From assembly GCA_021295675.1 (NCBI GenBank), contig JAGWBY010000049.1:1-5964 (forward strand): 5,964 nt of DNA, written 5' to 3'. The notes under the pieces are model-generated. The model ran no database searches and was not told the origin of the DNA. It saw nothing but the letters and a program-made list of their open reading frames with translations. Below, piece after piece: positions 1 through 5,964 of the stretch (position 1 is its first letter; each line of letters starts with the position of its first letter). This DNA is from Candidatus Latescibacterota bacterium (lineage in GTDB: Bacteria > Latescibacterota > UBA2968 > UBA8231). The translations under genes and the position numbers were made by a program.

Positions 1-329
1 CGGTGCTGACCTTCCAAGGCGGGATCACCGTGCCGGGCTATGCCGCGGCCAAGGGTGGGATCGGACAGTTGACGATGGCGCTGGCCAACGAATGGGCCGG
101 GCGCGGAGTCAACGTCAATGCCATTGCCCCCGGCTATATCGCCACCGACAACAACCAGGCCCTGCGCGACGATAAGGTGCGCAACGAGCAGCTACTAGTG
201 AGGATTCCAGCCGGCCGGTGGGGCACGCCGGACGACTTAAAAGGCGCGGTAGTGTGGCTGTCGTCGCGAGCCGCCGACTACGTGCATGGGACCATCGTGC
301 TCGTCGATGGCGGGTGGATGGGCCGCTGA
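1..329 (+). CDS. kduD: 2-dehydro-3-deoxy-D-gluconate 5-dehydrogenase KduD (SDR family), 3' part
   Basis: This is the C-terminal 109 or so residues of a short-chain dehydrogenase; the 5' end lies left of the window and the first full codon starts at base 3. The catalytic Tyr-x-x-x-Lys pair is present (YAAAK, Y13 and K17 of the visible part). It is followed by the family's [12 protein letters not shown] segment (residues 39-50), the [12 protein letters not shown] block (68-78) and a C-terminal VDGGW. The latter two, with 'LTFQGG' before the active site, are typical of KduD rather than FabG. KduD is a cytosolic NAD(P)-dependent enzyme that interconverts 3-deoxy-D-glycero-2,5-hexodiulosonate and 2-keto-3-deoxygluconate in uronate/pectin catabolism. 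That substrate assignment is from family resemblance. The gene ends normally at TGA 327-329, so it is not truncated at its 3' end. It is much richer in GC (67% over bases 1-120) than the cas genes that follow one base later, and has no functional link to them. No terminator is seen after it, so it may read into cas3. Confidence 0.85.
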   Translation, partial: VLTFQGGITVPGYAAAKGGIGQLTMALANEWAGRGVNVNAIAPGYIATDNNQALRDDKVRNEQLLVRIPAGRWGTPDDLKGAVVWLSSRAADYVHGTIVLVDGGWMGR

Positions 330-330
330 G

Positions 331-3033
331 ATGGAAGTGGACCACCTCTTGGCATTTTGGGGCAAGACGCCACGTAGTTCTGACAATTCCTCGGGAACTG
401 TATTCAATGATACCGAAGGGCAACTTAGCTATAAGCCTGTCTTACATCATTTAATGGATGTCGCTGCTGTCGCCCTGAGATGGCAGCAATTGAATCCTGC
501 CCGTCTTGAGCGCGAGGCCGCTTTGCTGAAAGCGAGTCCAGAGTGCTGGCTGGCATACACGACCTTGGCAAAATTTCACGCAGCTTTCAGGCGAAGGTGC
601 CCGAATTGTGGCCAGAGCAGGTACTTGGCCAGAGGAGAGAGGTCCCCGACCGCCCTCATTGGCGCAACACGGCTATCCTTCTCAGAGCCGAGCCAATCTC
701 CCAAGAGTTCGCCAGCCTATTCCCTAGCATCCCTTATGATATAGCACCGATCATTGCTGCCATTGCGGGGCACCATGGACGACCACCCGAGGGACAGGAT
801 GAAGTAAACGCCGATCCAGGCAAAGCTCGGCGCGACCAGCAGCTTGGTGAGGAATGCGTGGACGCGGCTCATACTACCTTTTGTATGATCCGGAACCTGA
901 TAGAGCCTCTGCCGCTATCTTCTCTCGAAAAGCAGAAGCAGGCGGCGCAGTGGTCTTGGCGCTTGTCAGGGCTTGTCACACTGGCCGACTGGGTCGGTTC
1001 GGACTCCGATTACTTCTCTTTTGAATCGGTCGATACGAGGCTGGAAGACTATTGGGAGTGGACGCTTACTCAGGCCGAAAAAGCCCTAGCAGGTAAGGGG
1101 CTACTGGCCCAATCCCCAGAGTCTCGTCCGAGTTATGCTAGTTTCGCTCCACAAGCTGCCACCCGTCCAAGACCCATGCAGAAACTGGCGGAAGAAGCAC
1201 CACTCAAGGACGGAGCACACCACAGGGGCCGGTAAAACAGAAGCGGCCATCATGCTCGCAGCCCGGATGATGGCGGCGGGCAAAGGTGAGGGCCTGTACT
1301 TTGCGCTGCCGACTATGGCAACGGCCAACGCTATGTACGGTCGGCTGGCGGGGACTTACCAGAAGCTGTTTGAAACTTCAGTCTCCGAAGACCTCTCACT
1401 CGTCTTGGCACACGGTAGGTCGAACCTGTCCGAGGCGTTCCGCGCCATCGTCAACCTCACTGACATGGCCAATGGCAACGAGGACGAAACCGCATCCGCC
1501 TTTTGCGCCCAATGGATTGCAGATAACCGAAAGAAAGCCTTTTACGCAGATGTCGGAGCGGGGACCATTGACCAAGCCTTTCTCTCGATCCTCCCCAAAA
1601 AACATCTAACCTTGCGTCAATACGGGCTGGCTGGCCGCATCCTCATCGTTGATGAAGCCCATTGCTTTGATGCCTATATGGGCGAAGAACTTTCCGCGCT
1701 GCTGGAACTTCACGCTCAAAACGGCGGCTCCACTATAGTGCTCTCTGCGACCTTATCTCTAGATCAGCGCCGCGATATGACAGAGGCGTTTGCCAAGGGC
1801 CTCGGCCTGCGAGACCCAGAAGATCTAAGCGATCAACTATGCAGTGAGGCGTACCCGCTGCTCACCTCGGTCGCCCTCGGCAGCGCACAGGAAGACGAAT
1901 CGGGATTCGATTCTGCGTTGCGTTGTAGCGTAACGGTAGAACGCCTGTCCGACCGAACAACCGCTGAGACACGGGCGCTCTCCGCAGCAAAAAAAGGAGC
2001 GGCCGTGTTGGTCATCTGCAACGCAGTAGATGAGGCTATTGCCGTATATGAATCGCTTGTGGGCCAAGTGGATCACCCAGATCACATTCACTTGTTCCAT
2101 GCTCGGTTTGCCCAAGGCGATAGGCAGGACATCGAAGAGGACATATTGCGCCGATTCGGGAGGGACGCCGACGCGACGGATCGGGCGGGACGCATCCTTG
2201 TGGCTACGCAGGTGGTTGAGCAAAGTCTCGACCTCGACTTTGATCTGGTCATTTCGGATCTCGCGCCGGTAGATCTCGTAATTCAGCGGGCCGGCCGGAT
2301 GTGGCGGCATTTGGACGAGCGCCCGCCGGAAAGCCGCCCGATAGACGGCCCTCAAGTGCTTGTTGTCTCACCAGGCCCCGATCAGGTAGAAGATACAAAC
2401 TGGCTTGAGCCAGTACTCGGCAAGGCGGCCTTTGTCTATCAACATGCCGGCGTGATGTGGCGCAGTGCAAAGGCCCTGTTTGACACTGGACGTATTGACA
2501 CGCCGGGAAGTTTTCGCCCGTTGATTGAACGCGTTTACACCAATGATGATGTGCCATCGGCCCTTGAAGAAAAGCAAATCGAAGACGAAGGGAAGGAAAT
2601 GGGCAACCGCTCGCTGGGCCGGTTCAATGTCGTCAGCTTAGAAGATGGCTATGGTATCCTGCCGACGGAATTGAGCGGCACAGAGGACATCGGCACCCGG
2701 CTAGGAGAAAAGACCGTCACGTTGCGCTTGGCTCGCTTAGTGGAAGGGTCTTTTGTTCCACGGTGTGCAGCCGACGACCCCAACAGGGCTTGGGCCTTGT
2801 CCGAGATCCAGGTGCGGGAGAAATTTCTCGATAGTGCGTCTCCTCCGACCGAGGATCAGGCCCTGCAAGAGCAGGCTAAAAATGACTGGCCGGAGTGGGA
2901 ACGCCGCGAGATACTTATTGCCGTGATAGAAGAAGATGGACGGGTGCGATTGGAAGGGGCGAAGGATGAAGGCTATTTTATGTACTGTGCTCAACTGGGC
3001 TTTAGATTTGTTGTCCCGCAGACGCGGGAATGA
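331..3033 (+). pseudogene. cas3: CRISPR-associated helicase-nuclease Cas3, type I-E (two frame disruptions)
   Basis: Cas3 is recruited by DNA-bound Cascade to nick and degrade the target. The product is readable in three segments: 331-540, 543-1212 and 1213-3033, about 901 residues, normal for type I-E. The HD nuclease motifs are the histidine of HHLMDV (residue 40), GIHDLGK (about 77-78), AGHHG (about 148-149) and LADWVGSD (about 219-221). The SF2 helicase motifs are Walker A TTGAGKT (1219-1239), DEAH (1651-1662), SAT (1744-1752), QVVEQSLD (from 2209) and IQRAGRMWRH (2281-2310). The C-terminal domain continues to TGA 3031-3033. A net 1-base loss near 540-543 falls immediately before the HD motif. 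A second break at about 1213 looks like a deletion of roughly 20 bases that normally encode the strand leading into Walker A. No other in-frame stop occurs. Start ATG 331 gives the usual N-terminus (LLAFWGK) but has no clear ribosome binding site and lies one base after the kduD stop. Family assignment is very sure. Inactivity is inferred, and sequencing error could explain the first break but less easily the second. Confidence 0.93.
2950..2979 (+). promoter_or_regulatory. Weak candidate promoter for the mini-CRISPR RNA
   Basis: Inside the 3' end of cas3, TTGGAA (2950-2955) and TATTTT (2974-2979) are separated by 18 bases. Each matches the sigma-70 consensus at 4 of 6 positions. Transcription would begin near 2986, about 23 bases before the first repeat-like element. 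The alternative is that the small RNA is processed from the cas3 read-through transcript. The boxes lie within coding sequence and may be chance. Confidence 0.22.
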
Positions 3034-3037
3034 GCCG
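3009..3037 (+). repeat. Degenerate type I-E CRISPR repeat 1 (handle-donating)
   Basis: Aligned to the common type I-E repeat GTGTTCCCCG-CGCGT-GCGGGGATGAACCG, 19 of 29 positions match. The hairpin is TCCCGC (3014-3019), loop AGAC, GCGGGA (3024-3029). The usual outer C-G pair has become T-A on both sides, so all six pairs are kept. The last 8 bases, ATGAGCCG (3030-3037), differ from the frequent handle ATGAACCG by one base. The first six bases are poorly conserved and are cas3 coding sequence. The cas3 stop TGA (3031-3033) lies inside the handle. Confidence 0.7.
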
Positions 3038-3056
3038 TAGTATGCTGTCGGCTAAC

Positions 3057-3085
3057 GTGTTCCCCGTACACACGGGGATTGATTG
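3057..3085 (+). repeat. Degenerate type I-E CRISPR repeat 2 (hairpin-donating)
   Basis: The first 10 bases, GTGTTCCCCG, equal the common type I-E repeat exactly. The hairpin is CCCCGT (3062-3067), loop ACAC, ACGGGG (3072-3077), six perfect pairs with a tetraloop as in the family; its inner pair has changed from C-G to T-A on both sides. The last 8 bases, ATTGATTG, have lost the handle consensus and run into a triple GATT (3077-3088). That is expected if only the 5' half and hairpin of this copy are used. Confidence 0.8.
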
Positions 3086-3102
3086 ATTGGGCCACAACTT
3101 GC

Positions 3103-3113
3103 CCTTGACAAGG
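3103..3113 (+). promoter_or_regulatory. Inverted repeat over the -35 box, possible operator
   Basis: CCTTG-A-CAAGG is a perfect inverted repeat with 5-base arms centred inside the TTGACA box. A repressor dimer bound here would block the promoter. No regulator is encoded in the window, and a repeat this short can be chance. Confidence 0.2.
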
Positions 3114-3133
3114 TACGATTGTCTCTTTAGAGT
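3105..3133 (+). promoter_or_regulatory. Sigma-70 promoter of the cas8e-casB-cas7e operon
   Basis: A perfect -35 box TTGACA (3105-3110) is followed after exactly 17 bases by TAGAGT (3128-3133), which matches TATAAT at 4 of 6. The start of transcription would be near 3139-3141, about 36 bases before the cas8e ATG. A perfect TATAAT also occurs at 3152-3157 but has no -35 box at proper spacing. The placement between cas3 and cas8e parallels the cas promoter of E. coli. The promoter lies directly downstream of the mini-CRISPR and upstream of its match site. Confidence 0.7.
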
Positions 3134-3155
3134 ATGTAGTAAGCTGTAGGTTATA
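3134..3155 (+). promoter_or_regulatory. Predicted Cascade/CreR binding site (ATG PAM plus partial protospacer)
   Basis: ATG (3134-3136) sits where a type I-E PAM would be, followed by TAGTAAGCTGTAGGTTATA (3137-3155). Against the mini-CRISPR spacer, positions 1-5, 7-11, 13, 14, 16 and 17 match. Positions 6, 12 and 18 are among the mismatches; in type I-E every sixth guide base is flipped out and does not pair. The site covers the expected transcription start and overlaps the downstream TATAAT, so bound Cascade would block the polymerase. The guide would pair with the template strand. Confidence 0.7.
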
Positions 3156-3163
3156 ATATTTTT

Positions 3164-3169
3164 AAGGAG
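3164..3169 (+). promoter_or_regulatory. Ribosome binding site of cas8e
   Basis: AAGGAG lies 6 bases before ATG 3176-3178 and fixes the true start of cas8e upstream of the frameshift. The same core precedes casB (4791-4796) and cas7e (5360-5365), each 8 bases before its ATG. Confidence 0.85.
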
Positions 3170-3175
3170 ATATCA

Positions 3176-4805
3176 ATGACTTTCAATCTACTCAGTGATC
3201 CCTTTCTCCCGGTCGTCATGCGATCTGGAGCACAGAGATGGCTTGCCTTTCCCGAACTAGTGGGACTACCCGGTCGAATTTAACTGGCCGCGACCGGATT
3301 TCAACATGGCGAGTTTCGAGTTCTGCATCGGCGTGATTGCGCTAGCCTTCGATATCCGCGAAGAGGACGACTGGCGTCCATTTTGGACCAATCCACCTGA
3401 TCGAGACGCGCTCGCCGAAAAGCTCACCCCTCTTGTTTCTGCCTTCTATCTCAACGACGAAGGGCCGCGCTTCCTACAGGACTATGAGCCCCTGCAAGGC
3501 AACGAAACCCCAATTGAATTGCTGCTCATCGACACACCTGGGCAAAACGGCCAGCGCAAAAACTCGGACCTATTAACGCACCGCGACCGCTATCCTGCCC
3601 TTGGCCTATCGGCTGCGGCCATGGCGCTGTACACCCTGCAAGCCTACGCACCGTCCGGCGGTGCCGGGAACCGCACTTCCATGCGTGGAGGCGGACCTTT
3701 GACGGCGCTAGTCGTTCCAGCGATTAATGACGGCGCACCACCGGTACCTCTATGGCGCAAAATTTTCGCTAATGTGGTGCCTTGCGATGAACGACTCCGG
3801 ATAGACGAGTTGCCTAAAGCCTTGCCTTGGCTGGCCCCGACACTCACATCGGAAAAGAGTCGTACGGTATCTCTAGCAGACGCACACCCCTTACAGGCGT
3901 ATTTCGGTATGCCGCGCCGCATCCGGCTAGTCTTTTCCAGCGAGCCGGGCATCTGTTCCATGACCGGCAGGGAAGAACCGCTAGCCACCGGATATATTCA
4001 GAGGCCCTACGGTGCCAATTATGGGCTATGGCAGCATCCGCTGACACCCTACCGCCGTCTAAAAGAAGCGGGGGAGCCGTATTCGGCCAAGCCGAAATCA
4101 GGACGCTTCGGCTATCGAGACTGGGTTGCCGTCACTGTGGGGAGCAAGGATGGCAAGCTGGCTGAACAACCCACAAATATCAAGCTCTCCAAGAATAATC
4201 GCTCCCAAGCCCTTAGCCAGAATAAACAGGTGACCGATGCCCGTGTTCGGGTCGGCGGTTGGGCCATGAACAACATGGAAGCCATCGCCTACCTTTTCGC
4301 CGAGGAGCCTTTGCATCTGGCGAAGACAGCCGATCAACAACATGCACTTGACGATCTCGCCCGACATTTTTCCGAAGCCGCCGATCAAGCGGTTTCTCAG
4401 TTGTTAGCAGCCTTGAAAAAGGCCCTTTTCAGCGGCCAGAAGAATGCCTCAAACGATAAGGGAATTCTCGACCAAGCGCGGGCAGAATTCTTCGACGCAA
4501 CCGAGGACCAGTTCCATCATCTACTTGACGACTTGCTCCAAGAAATGCCTGAAGATGGGGGCTTCGACCAGACCGCTCCCGCACGGCACTGGCTAGGTAT
4601 CATGCGCCGCGTGGCCCTTGCGACTTTTGACCGACTGGCACCCGTGCCCTTGCAAGACGCCGAAAAGGCCAAGACAATCGTCAATGCCTACGGCATCTTG
4701 AACGCAACCTTTGCTGGCTGGACCAAGCAGAGCAAGTCGCTTTACGACAAGCTCGAACTTCCTTTGCCAGAGAAAAAATCTAAACCTAAAAAGGAGACCG
4801 CTTAA
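3176..4805 (+). pseudogene. cas8e: Cascade large subunit Cas8e / Cse1 (CasA), one frameshift
   Basis: Cas8e recognises the PAM, helps open the DNA and recruits Cas3 to Cascade. The true start is ATG 3176, with a good ribosome binding site and the family N-terminus (FNLLSDPFLPV). This frame ends at TAA 3281-3283. The protein continues in another frame from GAC 3264 (DYPVEFNWPRPDF), so one extra base, most simply a G in the GGG at 3262-3264, breaks it after about 29 residues. Ignoring that base gives 542 residues, normal for Cse1. Seen further on are the family segments CSMTGREEP and QRPYGANYGLWQHPLTPYR, then the C-terminal helical region (ARHWLGIMRRVALATFD). Translation of the long remainder could only begin inside (for example ATG 3306), losing the N-terminal domain. 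Its stop TAA shares a base with the casB start. Whether the insertion is biological or a read error cannot be told here. Confidence 0.93.
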
Positions 4806-5373
4806 TGCAGCACAACCGAAATAACCCTACCGTCAATGCAGTGGTGAACTGGTGGGTATCGCTTCACGCGGACCACGGAGACCGGGGTGCACGGGCGCGG
4901 CTGAAGCGCTGCGAAAGCGTATTCGACGCCCTCTTAGAGCCAGAAACCCATAGGTTGATCGCCAGTGTGCATGCAAAGGCCACCACCGGCCACGCGCTTG
5001 AGCAGCGCCTCGCCGTGCTGGCTATGGCCCTTGCGCGGGTTAAACCCTCCGAGAGGGCCGCCCATCTCCCCCCCTTCGCTGACGCCTTGGGCCTCACGTG
5101 GGATGGCTCCATCCCCAAGGGCGACGACCGTCCACGCCTGTCGCCCTTGCGCTTCAGTAACCTGCTCAAGGATGGCACTGATGTGGACATGTTCGCACGG
5201 GCACTGCGCCGGACCCTTGCTATTCTGGGCGATGCGCCATTCGACGTTCCTCGCTTTATCGGCGATGTGCTTTTCTTTAAGGACCAGACTCGGCAGAAAT
5301 GGACCTTTGATTACTATCACACACGGCGGACCGATGCCGCAGAGAACACCCAACCCGAAAAGGAGACTCAACT

Positions 5374-5377
<4 letters not shown>
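4805..5377 (+). CDS. casB: Cascade small subunit Cse2 (CasB)
   Basis: This is a complete 190-residue protein of normal Cse2 length, and the only undamaged cas gene in the window. Cse2 forms the dimer along the belly of Cascade that stabilises the crRNA-target R-loop and displaced strand. Recognisable family stretches are an N-terminal VVNWWVSLHADHGDRGARARLKRC region, written here as VVNWWVSL (13-20) then RARLKRC. There is a central PRLSPLRFSNLL (about 109-120), followed by DMFARALRRTLAIL. The protein is rich in Arg and Lys, as expected for a nucleic-acid-contacting subunit. Start ATG 4805 overlaps the cas8e stop by one base (TAATG), with AAGGAG eight bases upstream. Its own stop overlaps the cas7e start (ATGA). 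This spacing indicates translational coupling within one operon. Confidence 0.93.

Positions 5378-5964
<587 letters not shown>

Larger units (their letters stand above)
3009..3085 (+). ncRNA. creR: Candidate Cas-regulating crRNA-like RNA (CreR-type mini-CRISPR)
   Basis: Two degenerate 29-base type I-E repeats (3009-3037 and 3057-3085) flank a 19-base spacer-like segment, TAGTATGCTGTCGGCTAAC (3038-3056). Cas6e cleavage at the usual place, after each hairpin, would give a 48-base RNA (3030-3077). It would carry an 8-base handle ATGAGCCG, the 19-base guide and a 3' hairpin. The guide matches 3137-3155 on the + strand at 14 of its first 17 positions. Mismatches are at 6, 12 and 15, then 18 and 19. 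The match is preceded by ATG (3134-3136), a working type I-E PAM. Known biology: CreR RNAs from mini-CRISPRs guide Cascade to cas promoters through limited complementarity, repressing the operon without inviting cleavage, and type I-E is among the reported types. Inference: this element does the same for the cas8e operon. The 5' repeat overlaps the last codons and stop of cas3. The short 19-base guide is unusual against the normal 32-33. Alternatives are a decayed array remnant or a coincidental direct repeat. Confidence 0.75.

Noticed and set aside
535..545. Programmed ribosomal frameshift in cas3, and likewise in cas8e and cas7e
   Set aside because: None of the sites has an X-XXY-YYZ slippery heptamer or an obvious stimulatory structure, and Cas proteins are not known to need it.
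543..1235. Independent HD nuclease gene (split Cas3'' with a separate helicase Cas3')
   Set aside because: The HD part lacks its N-terminal histidine motif, which lies in the preceding frame. The helicase part has no start of its own near Walker A. One gene with frame breaks fits better.
1837..2355. Antisense open frame of 172 codons opposite cas3
   Set aside because: It lies wholly opposite conserved helicase coding sequence and has no recognisable family or ribosome binding site.
3062..3077. Hairpin as intrinsic terminator of cas3
   Set aside because: The stem is strong but is followed by GATT repeats, not a T run. The CRISPR-repeat reading explains its length, loop size and flanking bases.
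3077..3088. GATT x3 as a meaningful tandem repeat
   Set aside because: Three 4-base units are too few to interpret; it probably reflects drift of the unused repeat-2 handle.
3152..3157. Perfect TATAAT as the main -10 box of the cas operon
   Set aside because: No -35-like hexamer lies at 16-18 bases upstream; the nearest, TTTAGA, is 20 bases away. TTGACA-N17-TAGAGT is the better promoter, though a second weak start here is not excluded.
4934..5371. Antisense open frame of 145 codons opposite casB
   Set aside because: It is a shadow of the intact casB frame with no recognisable protein.

Overview
The window holds the 5' two thirds of a type I-E CRISPR-Cas effector operon next to a sugar-acid dehydrogenase gene. 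Family content suggests a proteobacterium; the species cannot be named from this sequence. By hand count, bases 1-120 (dehydrogenase) are 67% GC and bases 361-480 (start of cas3) are 47.5% GC, so the cas operon looks transferred into a higher-GC genome with the junction near base 330.

Layout, all on the + strand: the 3' part of kduD (1-329); cas3 (331-3033), broken by a 1-base frameshift near 540 and a small deletion just before the Walker A motif near 1213; a 142-base intergenic region; cas8e/casA (3176-4805), broken by a 1-base frameshift near 3263; an intact casB/cse2 (4805-5377); and cas7e/casC (5374 to the window edge), broken by a frameshift near 5728. Start and stop codons overlap at casA-casB and casB-casC, and each gene has an AAGGAG ribosome binding site, so casA-B-C are translated as one operon. 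cas5e, cas6e, cas1, cas2 and the main CRISPR array would be expected beyond the right edge and are not seen.

The most interesting element spans the end of cas3 and the intergenic region. Two degenerate type I-E repeats (3009-3037 and 3057-3085) flank a 19-base spacer-like sequence, TAGTATGCTGTCGGCTAAC. That spacer matches a site at 3137-3155, just downstream of the cas8e -10 box, in 14 of its first 17 positions. The first two mismatches fall at positions 6 and 12, where type I-E guides do not pair, and the match is preceded by ATG, a functional type I-E PAM. This has the architecture of a Cas-regulating RNA (CreR, a 'mini-CRISPR'), in which Cascade carrying this guide would sit on the cas promoter and repress its own operon. 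Both repeats keep a perfect 6-bp Cas6e-type hairpin through compensatory base changes, the handle is best preserved in repeat 1, and the 5' half is best preserved in repeat 2. This is the pattern expected if a mature handle-spacer-hairpin RNA was under selection.

Three of the four cas genes seen carry frame disruptions, so as sequenced the system cannot make a full Cascade or Cas3. The protein motifs and the regulatory RNA are otherwise well kept, which suggests recent inactivation, or sequencing indels for the single-base cases.
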